In this document: positions 29,590-39,954 of the stretch, in pieces
Layout of the letters: every line of letters begins with the position of its first letter
Numbering within the stretch: position 1 is the stretch's first letter
The notes under the pieces: generated by a model
What the model saw: only the letters and a program-made list of their open reading frames with translations
The model's database searches: none
Told to the model about the DNA's origin: nothing
Origin: Mesotaenium endlicherianum
Taxonomy: Eukaryota > Streptophyta > Zygnematophyceae > Zygnematales > Mesotaeniaceae
Direction: 5' to 3'
Length of the DNA: 45,068 nt
Assembly (NCBI GenBank): GCA_009602735.1
Contig: WELA01007809.1
Location: 439,794-484,861 of the forward strand
Program-made: the position numbers and the translations under genes

Positions 29590-31022
29590 TTAGGCAGGTG
29601 CTTGACCGGACACTGTTCTCTGTAGTGGCCTTTCTGCTGACAATGGTAGCAAGTAGATTTTGCTGAGGCTGGTCTCGGCTTAGTCCTACCACCACCCCTT
29701 CCATAGCCACCTCGAGAGGGACCACCTCTACCTCTAGACTGAATAGCATTGTACTCATACTCATATTCATCACCCTGATTATCCTCAGCCTGGTCTCCTT
29801 CAACTGCATTGTAGGAACCGTGGGGCTTTTTGACAATCTTAGACACCAAAGCGTTACTCTGGCGCTTGTGATTGAACTGCTGCTGATCCCAGGCGTCAGC
29901 ATCCTGGATCAAGTCAGCCAGTTTCTCATACTTTTTCTCAGCAAAATGACCAGAGACCTCGGATTTCAAGCCATACCTGAAGTATGCTATCCTATACCGT
30001 TCTGGCAAATCAGGCTGCTTCATCATGTTCTCTTGGAACTTTTGAGCAAACTCAGCAACTGAAGTGGTCTGCTTCAGTGTCAGGGAGATCATCGCATAGA
30101 TAGCTTTCTCCTGCTGGTTGATGACATCAAACTTCTCATGCAACTTCTCGACAAACTCTACCCACGTAGGGTCACCGAGTTGCCGAGCCTTACGCTCTTC
30201 CTTCCAGTAAAGCCACCAGTCTGCGGCACTGCCTTTCAGTAGCGCACCGGTGTGCCTGACCTTCTCGTAATCTTGCAGTTCTGGGTAGTTCTCCAGCCAC
30301 TGCTCAACATCCGCGAGAAACTTGATCAGGTAATATTTTCTGTTTCCCTCAGGATCATAGTCCTGGGGAGGTTTCGGCTTGGGCTTACTAGGCCCTCGGC
30401 CACCACCACTAGTGGTGTGAGACCCCAGTTGGTCTCTGTCCCGGAGTAGGGACATTATGATTCTTTTGTCCTCCTGCTGGGACTGATACATGGTCGCCAT
30501 TTGCGACTGCATCTGAACGAACAATGCTCCCAAGTCTACATTTTGGGGTGGTAGATTAGCAAATGCAGCAGCAGCATTGGCATCTACTCGCTGAGTAGTG
30601 TCCTCAACAATCCCTCTTGCTCCTGCAGCAGCAATTCCTGCCGCATTCAGCCGGTCACGTATTTGACCTAGGGGTACATTGAGTTGTACGGCAGGAGGTG
30701 GGTTCAGAACATTGGCCCTTGATGCCATAAGTTCTTCAACAGTGCGCTCGTCAGCTGGCTGTCCTTCCCTCCTTTGTATATCTTCAGCGGCCTTTGCTAC
30801 TTGTTCAGCTTCTAGTCTGGCTATCTCCTCCTCAGCTTGCTGAGCTGCGACTGAGGCAATAGCAGCTGCCTCATCTGCAGCCTCCCTAGCTGCAGTATCC
30901 GCTACTGCTTCCGAATAGGTACGGTTTCCCGCTACATGGCTTTCCGCCTGGTTTTCGACATTCTCGTTATCCTGGTTCTCCATGTCTCGGGAGTTGCTAG
31001 TTTGAGACCTTGTCCTTACCAT
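29544..31022 (-). CDS. gag: Element C Gag polyprotein (492 aa)
   Basis: The protein is the same as Gag of B along all 492 residues: coiled-coil-prone N-terminus, capsid domain and a single CCHC knuckle. The start ATG (31022-31020) lies 21 nt after the PBS and is followed by GTAAGG. The stop lies within the frameshift hairpin. Confidence 0.93.
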   Translation of the reverse strand: MVRTRSQTSNSRDMENQDNENVENQAESHVAGNRTYSEAVADTAAREAADEAAAIASVAAQQAEEEIARLEAEQVAKAAEDIQRREGQPADERTVEELMASRANVLNPPPAVQLNVPLGQIRDRLNAAGIAAAGARGIVEDTTQRVDANAAAAFANLPPQNVDLGALFVQMQSQMATMYQSQQEDKRIIMSLLRDRDQLGSHTTSGGGRGPSKPKPKPPQDYDPEGNRKYYLIKFLADVEQWLENYPELQDYEKVRHTGALLKGSAADWWLYWKEERKARQLGDPTWVEFVEKLHEKFDVINQQEKAIYAMISLTLKQTTSVAEFAQKFQENMMKQPDLPERYRIAYFRYGLKSEVSGHFAEKKYEKLADLIQDADAWDQQQFNHKRQSNALVSKIVKKPHGSYNAVEGDQAEDNQGDEYEYEYNAIQSRGRGGPSRGGYGRGGGRTKPRPASAKSTCYHCQQKGHYREQCPVKHLPKVERKDQPLKDSNSQ

Positions 31023-31043
31023 ACAAAGAAGACTGTGATAACT

Positions 31044-31055
31044 GCTCCGATACCA
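31044..31055 (-). promoter_or_regulatory. Element C primer-binding site
   Basis: The minus strand reads TGGTATCGGAGC, one base inside the 5' LTR. It is the same A-to-G variant as B and D. Confidence 0.85.
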
Positions 31056-31056
31056 C

Positions 31057-31776
31057 TGAAATGAATCGACTTACCAAATAGGCGATTAACAATTAATAAA
31101 GATCTTTATATCAGCAAGTAATCTTGATGGTAATTTCCGTTAACTGGTTAAACGGCAAAGGACAATACACTAGCAGTGAATAATACTCGTAAGTCAAATG
31201 CGAGTAAACTAGCATCAATAATGCAAATCAGTAAACTCATACATAAGCAAGGTTAGAAGACAGTGCGTATCAATGGCTTCTCGCCTTGGATTCAGATCTC
31301 TCTCAGTAAGCTGTACAAGAGAGTTGGCCTCGTTTCCGAATGCCGAACTCGAGAGCAATGCCTAGCATATGTACATGGAATGAGTTTACTGTTCAACGGT
31401 CAGTGCGATGGCACCGCCTACCCGGGAGTTAACCACGTTGGTAGGACCTCGGTTAACCAAATCCACCGCCATCTCCCATCATCCCGAATAGCCATCCATC
31501 ATGGGGATGTCATCTGGCCATTCATCTAGCATGTCGTACTTAGATGCATATCAAGGCAGTTCGCTGCTACCGAGCACGGAAGTCAGCTGGCTGTCAAAGA
31601 ATGTGTCAGCAAGCTGACTTAAGTTGACTTCAGCCTGCTGCTTTTGGCCGAGTCATTAAACTGATAATTAACTAAAGTTCAGCAGACTGACTACTAACTA
31701 AAGTTCAGCAGGCCAAACTAAATTAACTATTATATTTAAATGAATATTATATCTACTAATATACTGATTCATTACA
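31057..31776 (-). repeat. Element C 5' LTR (720 bp)
   Basis: It resembles the B 5' LTR but lacks a different 26-bp stretch of the U3 repeats, and has a one-base insertion near the 3' end (GGAAATTACCAT). Confidence 0.93.
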
Positions 31777-32289
31777 TCCGTACTCGGTAGCAGCAAACTG
31801 CCTAGATATGCATCTAAGCTAGATGAATGGCCGGATGACATCCTTGGGATGGATGGCGATTCGGGATGAAGGGAGATGACGGTGGATTTGGGTAACCGAG
31901 GTCCTACCAACGTGGTTGACTCCCGAGTAGGCGGTGCCATCGCACTTGCCGTTGAACAGTAAAGTCATTCCATGTACATATGATAGACATTGCTCTTGAT
32001 TTCGACATTTGGAAACGAGGCCAACTCTCTTGTACTGCTTACTGAGAGATATCTGAATCTGAGACAAGAAGCTATTGATACGCACTGTCTTCTAGCCTTG
32101 CTTATGTATGAGTTTACTGCTTGCATTATTGATGCTAGTTTATTTGCATTTGACTTGCGAGTATTGTCCCCTGCTAGTGTGTTGTCTTTTGCTGTTTAAC
32201 CAGTTAACAGAAAATACAATAGAGATTACTCGCTGATATAAAGATCTTCATTAATAGTAAATCGCCTATTGATAAGTCGATATATTTTG
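31777..32289 (+). repeat. Element A 3' LTR, right part
   Basis: It resumes with the duplicated TCCGT and continues ACTCGGTAGCAGC, as in the A 5' LTR. It ends in a decayed GATATATTTTG, directly followed by GTACC (32290-32294), the second copy of the A target site. With the left part it totals about 708 bp. Confidence 0.93.
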
Positions 32290-32294
32290 GTACC

Positions 32295-33206
32295 CAACTT
32301 TCACTAAGCGGACAATGTTGTGACACACACTTTGGAAGCAGGTACAAGTGGCGACCATAAAAGAGGCCTTCTGCTCCCCTCTCCTAGAGTTGCAATTTTC
32401 GACGCCTCGAAGGACCAAAGAGCACACATAATTTTGCACATCGTAAGAGTTGCACAATACAGCGCTTGTGAGCTAGATATGGTCTTAAAGGGGTGCCTCA
32501 CTTAAAATGCCGTTGACATTCCATTTAGAATTTTTTTTGAATGCATATGAATCATATTCTATGGAGCACTAGGCTTCGAACCAAATTAAAGGAAAGTGAA
32601 AGTTGTGGAGGATAAATTGAACCAACAAGTTCTGATTCACTTTGATTCTCATTGGTTCAAAGTTTGCGCGAGTGGACGAGTAATGAAAGTGGGTGAAAGT
32701 TGTTGAAATTACTTGTTGAATCGACTCTTTTTGCAACACAATTATCCATAGCCGCAACACAAATGTTGTTTTCCAATTGCAAACCAATCGAAATGCAAGA
32801 ATTATTTCAATAATGTGTTCGAAGTGGAGCCACATAATTTGGACTTTAAGCACAACTTTCTTTAATATTTTCTTTGTTGTTGTGTGCCTCAATTTTCCCT
32901 CAAAGGACAGTAAAGGCTCACACTGTACGCAATTCTCGTCGATGGAATGTCGTGTGAGGGAAAACTTTCAAGCTAGACTTTTGCGGCAAAGTTTTAAAGA
33001 TGGTTCTCGCGGACAGTGAAGGAATTTTTTCACCTTTTTTAAATTTTTGCCTAGACAAATTTTGAATCTCTATCAATTTGCATTGTCGGGGTCATACAGT
33101 GATTTTGCGTAGATCCTCTGGCGGCCACTTTACGGCCATAATCTACGCTTTAGAGGGCACCTAGTGTACGATTTGCGCTTGCCGGCACTTATGAAATGGG
33201 AAAGAG
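32295..33206. other. Unassigned AT-rich stretch after element A
   Basis: About 0.9 kb shows no supported gene. Open frames of 60-107 codons here have no recognisable motif, and I see no clear repeat. Before A inserted, this sequence was continuous with 5991-6519. Confidence 0.5.
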
Positions 33207-34365
33207 TGCTGGGAGTGCACCCAGACGCACTCACACACCCCGCAAATGAAAGCGTGTAAGGGTATGAGTATGTACTTTGTTTCTAGCATTCTATATGCAT
33301 AAAGTGTGATGTTAGAAGACTTTTGATCTTTACTTTAAGTCGTTTGGATAAGTATTGAGAAAGTTATTATTTCTGGGATTTTTAGTGAATTTGAAGTGTC
33401 AAAGATTCAGGACAGTGAATTTTTTTTTGGTTAGAGTTCAAGGAGTAGGACATCGAATCATGATGGTTTAGAAAGTACGTACGCTCACGTGGAGTGCCAA
33501 GGTGATTGTGGAATTTCTAGGAACTTTAAGAGGAGTTTGTAGATTGTCTACTAAAATATTCTAGAGTGTGATTGTATGTGTGTGAGTATGTATGGTAGTT
33601 TATCGCCGTCAGTAAGGCGCCCCTCACGTAATTCTTGTGGGGAAGAATTCAATAAGGGCCCTCGCTCGTGTGAGCGTTGGCCCGTACGCGTTCAAAATCG
33701 GAGATTTGCCACGCAAAAGCGTTCGTCGTGAACGCTTTCTCTGTGCGGCCCCAGTGCGGCCCGCCCTTTCGCGACCGCCATAAATTAGGGCTTGGCCATA
33801 ACTTATTCCTCTTTGCTTTCGCTTAGGGAGTGCGTCCTTAGGGCGCTTCTCGTGAGCGGCCATGGCGAGGAGGAGCGAGGCGGAGCCTCGTCTAGGCCGC
33901 GAGGTAGCCCGCCATGGGGTCGTGGGAGAGGGCGCTCTTCCTCGCTAGAATGGTTCGTGGGGTGGAAAGGTCGGGAGCGCCTGCTGCTGGGCAGCCATGG
34001 CCGCTTGTTGTTGCAGGCGGCCATGGCCGCCTGCCAGCTATGAGAGTGTTAGAGAGAGAGAGAGGTTAAGGGGGAGGAGGCATGGTGGAGGGAGGGAGGA
34101 AGGGAGGGTCATTAGCGTCGACTTCGAGCGTCGTCGGCGTTCGCGCTGTTTTGACGCCTTAATTTGTCGCGATCGTTCGGCGGGTCTGTGAGGGGACGAT
34201 AACATTGAACGAGTATGTAGAGTATAATCATTCCGTATGCTAGCTTGTCGAACAAGGCAAAGTCACCTATATGGAAGGAGCCATAGTAGAAGGTTATGGA
34301 GGTACTGGACACTTAGACTTGAAGGATAAATAGCAAATAAAAAGTATTAGAATGGATCTTATCTT
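33207..34365 (+). repeat. Repeat family X, plus-strand copy (interrupted)
   Basis: It starts TGCTGGGAGTGCACCC; from TGTAAGGGTATG (33255) onward it matches, in inverted orientation, the sequence 35065-35807 at roughly four-fifths identity by eye (for example TATGCATA, AAGTATTGAGA and GTAGGACAT blocks). The match stops near 33592, resumes near 34235 (GTATGCTAGCTTGTC), and fades after about 34365. It could be an LTR (TG...CA ends) or a TIR element of about 0.75 kb. Confidence 0.6.
33593..34210. mobile_element. 618-bp insertion inside repeat X, possible MULE
   Basis: This GC-richer block interrupts the plus copy of X and is absent from the inverted copy. It is bounded by GAGTATGTA at 33584-33592 and 34211-34219, a possible 9-bp TSD. 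Weak inverted similarity is seen near the ends (TTATCG...CCCCTCAC). It includes a GA-rich tract with G runs (about 34047-34107). Open frames of about 80 codons are low-complexity and not convincing genes. Confidence 0.45.
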
Positions 34366-35064
34366 AGAGAGTTTGTGTGATGATCCGGATGCGGCGCGTG
34401 CGACACGTCGCCAAAATGCCAGGAGGCACACTTGCTCCATGCAACAATGGAGCCAAGACCACCAAAACAAGCATTCTTTTTCACCTGTGCGTTCCCGCAT
34501 ATAATCTTTGCTAAGAGGCTGAAAATGGCTACATTATGGAATTTGACTATCTTCTCTTCACCTTACTCCTCCCTACTTTTTCCTTGACCCGTGCAGTAAA
34601 ACTAGACGACAGGCTTACTCTTTATGTGCAACTCCGTCCGTGTACATGTAATGAGTGTAATCTAGCCTTGGTTACCTGTAACACTTTCTTACCACTTAAG
34701 CTGATCTTAGTGTTTTAATTTCGCATAAAGTGATTTCGTAAATACTAAAAATATGCCAAAGCACAACTATTGGCACACACACTTACTTGCTTAAAGTGAG
34801 AGATATCTCTTATACTAGCCCTCTTGCACGAACTTCATACCTTGCATCTTATTCTACACCATAAAAGTATTTTCATGAGTGAATGTGTTCATGAGTGAAC
34901 TAACTCCATTTAAAGCAAAGATAGCTCTATGATTCTACATACTTTCAATTATTTTTTATATTTTCATATGAATACAAATTTTGAATAAGCAACATTGATA
35001 TTATATGCCTCATGTACATTGTCCATTCTTCAATGGTAGCCTAGTAGTGCTGAAGGGGAGAGGG
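34366..35064. other. Unassigned stretch between the X copies
   Basis: No supported gene. At 34383-34416 a short segment with TGCGGCGCGTGCGA and CGCCAA resembles the arm of the palindrome at 5596-5945 and may be a relic of that family. The remainder is AT-rich and unassigned. Confidence 0.4.
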
Positions 35065-35807
35065 TGCTAGGAGTGCGCCCACACACACTCACGCACCCTC
35101 ACTCGCGAGTGGAAGCGTGCACGAGGACCTTTTCTAGTTGCATACACAAGGTGGAGTGGCCTGGTGGTGTGCCACCCTTGCAAGAGAGAGAGAGTTACAT
35201 GAGCGAGGAGTGGAATAGAACTCACTTTATTAAGAAAAGTTGTGTACAAGATACGAAGGTTAGACAAGAATAAGCCCCCTCTACTTCCTTGTGCTTCCCA
35301 TTTATCCTTTAACTCTAAGTTTCCTCTCTAGCAAAGTACCTCGAGAACCTTCTCCTATGGCTCCTTCCATGTAGGTGACCTTGCCTAGTTGGACAAGCTA
35401 GCACACTCACACGCACACAATTACACTAGAATATTACACTACACAATCCACTAACTCCTCACGGAGTTTCTAGAAATATCCACGATCACTTTGGCACTCT
35501 ACGTAATTGTGTACGTACTTTCTGGAACCCTCATGTTTCAATGTCCTACTTCCTGGACTCCAACCGAAATTTTCGTCACTGGACCTGTCCTTGTCACTAA
35601 ATAGAATTTGTGACGTTAAAAACTCACTAAAAACTTCCAAAATTCATAACTATCTCAATACTTGTCCAAATGACTTGAAATAAAGGCCAAAGTTCTTCTA
35701 AAATCAGACTCTATGCATATAAAGTACTAGAAAGAAAAAAACTACACTTTCATAATCTTACATCATCCCTCTCCTCTAGATGCGACGTCCTCGGCGCATA
35801 CTAAGCA
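35065..35807 (-). repeat. Repeat family X, inverted copy
   Basis: Read on the minus strand it starts TGCTTAGTATGCGCC and ends GGGCGCACTCCTAGCA, so its ends are near inverted repeats. It contains AATAAAG near its 3' end, as an LTR polyadenylation region might. A purine run AGAGGAGAGGGA lies at about 35766-35777 just before TGATGTAAG, so an alternative reading is PPT plus LTR (35065-35762). No matching direct duplication is visible at its ends. Confidence 0.55.
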
Positions 35808-36213
35808 TAAGTGACGTCATATGAGGAATCGAGCTCACATATACGCTATAAAAGCATATATTCACATATATTATACAAGCTGCAGGTCTTGAACAGGCTA
35901 CAAGATGATACTTAATACTCCAAACTTGCTCCACTTAGTAAAAGCTCCATTGCATACATTGGCTCCACACATGGCGTCTCCTAACACAAATGCATCTTCT
36001 CTTCAACTCCTTCGTCTTGGAATAGGCCAATATCTTCATAAGGGCTGTAACATACTCCCTCCATCACCTCCACATACTCCGAAGCTGGATCCAAGGCATA
36101 ATAGTCCGCCAAATCGCCAAAATACTCATTCTTCGCCCTCTTGGACAAGTGGCAGCTACTCGTGGCACCATGTGGCTTACTCGTGGTGCTCTTATAATTT
36201 TGACCAGATTACA
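35808..36213. other. Unassigned stretch next to repeat X
   Basis: No supported gene. A 104-codon plus-strand frame (35905-36219) has no recognisable motif. It may be the interior of a minus-strand retroelement ending at the X copy, which is inference. Confidence 0.35.
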
Positions 36214-36478
36214 TCATGAACCTGACTCCACTATGTTCCTGAACCTTGTGGTACCCTTGGCTACCTCTAGCTCTAAGCCATACTCCTTGTAGAGGTATTG
36301 CACTCTCTCACTTGTGTGCGTGACTCGTGGTGACCTCTCAAGACGCCAAGTGGCCCCCCCCTGACTTTTTCTGACATTTTTAGCCGAAAATTTGTGTAAT
36401 CTAAATAATATCTCCTCTTTGAACTCACTGGTATGCTTTGTTTCTCTTGATTCCAAGCCTAAGACCATGATACCAGAT
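36214..36478 (-). pseudogene. Possible minus-strand retroelement leader with PBS-like site and short ORF
   Basis: On the minus strand, TGGTATCATGG (about 36475-36465) shares its first eight bases with the initiator tRNA-Met PBS and runs into an ATG opening an 84-codon frame (MVLGLESRETKHTSEFKEE...). A PBS followed at once by gag is typical of plant LTR elements, but the frame is short and shows no diagnostic gag motif, and no LTR pair was matched. Confidence 0.3.
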
Positions 36479-37643
36479 TGCGCCTTGCCTCACACATGAG
36501 GCTCCAACGGCAGTCCAGCCGGCCGCCATGTGGCACTGTCAGAACTTAAATTAATAATTTTATAAAAAAATTACTTATTTTGAATCTCAACCCATAGGAC
36601 TACCTCTCCACAAATTTTCAGAATCTGAATCAAAGTCTAACACTCAAACGAGATCGTCACTTTGTGCCTCACGCTCGTAGGACGCACACGCGCACAATAT
36701 GTATCAAGCTCCCGCGCCTACAAATGGCACATGCTTAAACCCCTGATTCTGAAACTTGACTATGATTCAGGACAAGCCTCATACTAGAGCTCTCACATCA
36801 TGTAGGACTTCTAGTGAAAATATTACCCACTCTCTCCTAAGTAGGCAAAAAGTAGTCAAAATCTGCCAACTTTTACCCTCGCGCTCGCCTACCCGAAAAA
36901 CTCTCAAACATAGACAGATTTGAGTATCTTCCAAGCTCTTACTCTCAAACTTCTTTCCACTTCACATCTCTTAGTTACAACTGAACTCATGGGACTGGCT
37001 TGACCTTGCTTACAAGCACTATTAACAACTATAAGACTCCCCTCCCCTCATCATGAAGGTAAGGCGCTTACCACTCGAGTGTCCAAGTGCAAATTTGACG
37101 CCTCTCTCGTGCTTGCTTGTATAGGCGCTGAATCTTCTAGCTTCATGCACAACTCTTTGTCATATATCTCCATCTTAGGCAGGACATATCGGTCCCATAA
37201 CACTTGGTCTCCTCCTCATAGGCCCATATCCATAATGGCGTAGTCTCCATCAAGCGACGACAATAATCTTCACAAGGCATGAGCGCGTACTTTCGCTCGT
37301 GGTGCACCAAACTCCATCATAGTCTTCTTCTTGGCTACATGCTCACTCCCACATACTCCAGGCTCTTCTTGAAGGCCAGCCTTCATACAAGGCTTCAAGA
37401 AACACATCTGGAACGCCTCCATGAGGTCCATAACTTGGGCAAACGCACATAGTCTTAGTGCTTGCACCTCATCTTGTGCTCGCACACACTTTGTCTTGCA
37501 AGCGGGCTTCTCTTGAGCTCACTTTCCAGGAGCTTCTCCACTTAAGCGATTGGGGTCTGCTTTATATATGAGCAAGGGGATCATACACCTCTACTTGCTC
37601 CACCGCCGATGCGCGCTCGCCAAGGTTGTTAGGGGGCACGCTT
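36479..37643. other. Unassigned stretch before element D
   Basis: About 1.2 kb contains no supported gene. A 71-codon minus-strand frame (37270-37485) has no recognised motif. It could be part of the same minus-strand retroelement as 36214-36478. CGCTT at 37639-37643 should be the left target duplication of D. Confidence 0.4.
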
Positions 37644-38366
37644 TGTAATGAATCAGTATATTAGTAGATATAATATTCATTTAAATGTAATAGTAAATTA
37701 AGTTCAGCCTGTTGAAGTTTAGTTAATAGTCAGTCCGCTGGACTTTATATATTTAATATCAGTTTAATGACTCAGCCGGATGCAGCAGGCTGAAGTCAGC
37801 TTAAGTCAGCTTGCTGACACATTTTTTGACAGCCAGCTGACTTCCGTACTCGGTAGCAGCGAACTGCCTCGATATGCATCTAAGTGTGGTATGCTAGATG
37901 AATGGCCAGATGCCATCCCTATGATGGATGGCGATTCGGGATGATGGGAGATGGCGGTGGATTTGGTTAACCGAGGTCCTACCAACGTGGTTAACTCCCG
38001 GGTAGGCGGTGCCATCGCACTGACCGTTGAACAGTACAACTCATTCCATGTATATATGCTAGGCATTGCTCTCGAGTTTGGCATTTGGAAACGAGGCCAA
38101 CTCTCTTGTACAGCTTACTGAGAGAAATCTGAATCCAAGGCGAGAAGCCATTGATACGCACTGTCTTCTAACCTTGCTTATGTATGAGTTTACTGATTTG
38201 CATTATTGATGCTAGTTTACTCGCATTTGACTTACGAGTATTATTCCCTGCTAGTGTATTGTCCTTTGCCGTTTAACTAGTTAACGGAAATACCATAAAG
38301 ATTACTTGCTGATATAAAGATCTTTATTAATTGTTAATCGCCTATTTGGTAAGTCGATTCATTTCA
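37644..38366 (+). repeat. Element D 5' LTR (723 bp)
   Basis: It starts TGTAATGAATC and ends GATTCATTTCA. It has two U3 units and a few private changes, such as CTTTATATATTTAATATCAG. Confidence 0.93.
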
Positions 38367-38367
38367 G

Positions 38368-38379
38368 TGGTATCGGAGC
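38368..38379 (+). promoter_or_regulatory. Element D primer-binding site
   Basis: TGGTATCGGAGC lies one base after the LTR. Same variant as B and C. Confidence 0.85.
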
Positions 38380-38400
38380 AGTTATCACAGTCTTCTTTGT

Positions 38401-39878
38401 ATGGTAAGGACAAGGTCTCAAACTAGCAACTCCCGAGACATGGAGAACCAGGATAACGAGAATGTCGAAAACCAGGCGGAAAGCCATGTAGCGGGAACCC
38501 GTACCTATTCTGAAGCAGTGGCAGATACTGCAGCTAGAGAGGCTGCAGATGAGGCAGCTGCTATAGCCGCAGTCGCAGCACTGCAAGCTGAGGAGGAGAG
38601 AGTCAGATTAGAAGCTGAACAATTAGCAAAGGCCGCTGAAGATACAGAAAGGAGGGAAAGACAGCCAGCTGATGAGCGCACTGTCGAGGAACTTATGGCA
38701 TCAAGGGCCAATGTTTTGAACCCACCTCCTGCTGTACAACTCAATGTACCCCTAGGTCAAATACGTGACCGGCTGAATGCGGCAGGAATTGCTGCTGCAG
38801 GAGCAAGAGGGATTGTTGAGGACACTACTCAGCGAGTAGATGCCAATGCTGCTGCTGCATTTGCTAATCTACCACCCCAAAATGTAGACTTGGGAGCATT
38901 GTTCGTTCAGATGCAGTCGCAAATGGCGACCATGTATCAGTCCCAGCAGGAGGACAAAAGAATCATAATGTCCCTACTCCGGGACAGAGACCAACTGGGG
39001 TCTCACACCACTAGTGGTGGTGGCCGAGGGCCTAGTAAGCCCAAGCCGAAACCTCCCCAGGACTATGATCCTGAGGGAAACAGAAAATATTACCTGATCA
39101 AGTTTCTCGCGGATGTTGAGCAGTGGCTGGAGAACTACCCAGAACTGCAAGATTATGAGAAGGTCAGGCACACCGGTGCGCTATTGAAAGGCAGTGCCGC
39201 AGACTGGTGGCTTTACTGGAAAGGAGAGCGTAAGGCTGGGCAACTCGGTGACCCTACGTGGGTAGAGTTTGTCAAGAAGTTGCATGAGAAGTTTGATGTC
39301 ATCGACCAGCAAGAGAAAGCTATCTATGCAATGATCTCCCTGACACTGAAGCAGACCACTTCAGTTGCTGAGTTTGCTCAAAAGTTCCAAAGAACATGAT
39401 GAAGCAGCCCGATTTGCCAGAACGATATAGGATAGCATGCTTCAGGTATGGCTTGAAATCCGAAGTCTCTGGTCATTTTGCTGAGAAAAAGTATGAGAAA
39501 CTGGCTGACTTGATCCAGGATGCGGATGCCTGGGATCAGCAGCAGTTCAATCACAAGCGCCAGAGTAATGCTTTGGTGTCTAAGGTTATCAAAAAGCCCC
39601 ACGGTTCCTACAATGCAATTGAAAGAGACCAGGCTGAGGATGATCAAGGTGATGGATTTGAGTATGAGTATAGTGCCATACAGTCTAGAGGTAGAGGTGG
39701 TTTCTCCCGAGGCGGCTATGGAAGAGGTGGTGGTAGGACTAAGCCGAGACCAGCCTCAGCAAAATCCACTTGCTACCATTGTCAGCAGTTGGGCCACTAC
39801 AGAGAACAGTGCCCAGTCAAGCACCTTCCGAAGGTCGAGAGAAAAGGCCAGCCTTTAAAAGACAGCAACAGTCAGTAA
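38401..39878 (+). pseudogene. Element D gag, single frameshift
   Basis: Nearly the same as Gag of B up to AEFAQKFQ, where one base is missing (CCAAAGAAC for CCAAGAGAAC near 39388). The frame then ends at 39399 and the correct frame resumes at [16 protein letters not shown]. The CCHC knuckle CYHCQQLGHYREQC and the C-terminus are intact. Apart from this lesion the gene looks young. Confidence 0.92.
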
Positions 39879-39895
39879 TCCAGTCTACTGACTGT
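39854..39895 (+). promoter_or_regulatory. -1 frameshift cassette (element D)
   Basis: TTTAAAA at 39854-39860, a 7-nt spacer, then the perfect hairpin 39868-39877 / 39886-39895. It is the same as B although the flanking gag and pol have diverged. Confidence 0.8.
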
Positions 39896-39954
39896 GAGGA
39901 TGCTAGAGATAGTGAGTCGTCACTAACTGCCCNACTGCCCTTGTAGAAGGTATT

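Larger units (their letters stand above)
22957..31776 (-). mobile_element. Element C: intact chromovirus-like element, inverted in the A 3' LTR
   Basis: The 8820-bp element has TSD TCCGT (22952-22956 and 31777-31781). Read on the minus strand it has the same architecture as B. Its internal region is collinear with B base for base in length (B position + C position = 40884 from PBS to PPT), with no indel in 7355 bp. All three ORFs are open. Confidence 0.95.
6520..32289 (+). mobile_element. Element A: old Ty3/gypsy chromovirus-like element, interrupted by B and C
   Basis: A 5-bp target duplication GTACC lies at 6515-6519 and again at 32290-32294, 25.8 kb apart. Subtracting B and C with their TSDs leaves about 8.1 kb. 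A has two LTRs, a PBS, gag, pol and a shortened ORF3 in the same order as B, but with many stop codons, frameshifts and deletions. B sits in its protease coding region and C, inverted, in its 3' LTR. A is clearly the oldest of the related copies here and cannot encode complete proteins. Confidence 0.93.

Noticed and set aside
33792..34043. Gly/Arg-rich 83-codon frame as a gene
   Set aside because: Low-complexity, GC-driven, without start context, splice support or recognisable domain.
35905..36219. 104-codon plus-strand frame
   Set aside because: No motif, composition like the surrounding non-coding DNA, and it sits in a probable minus-strand repeat.
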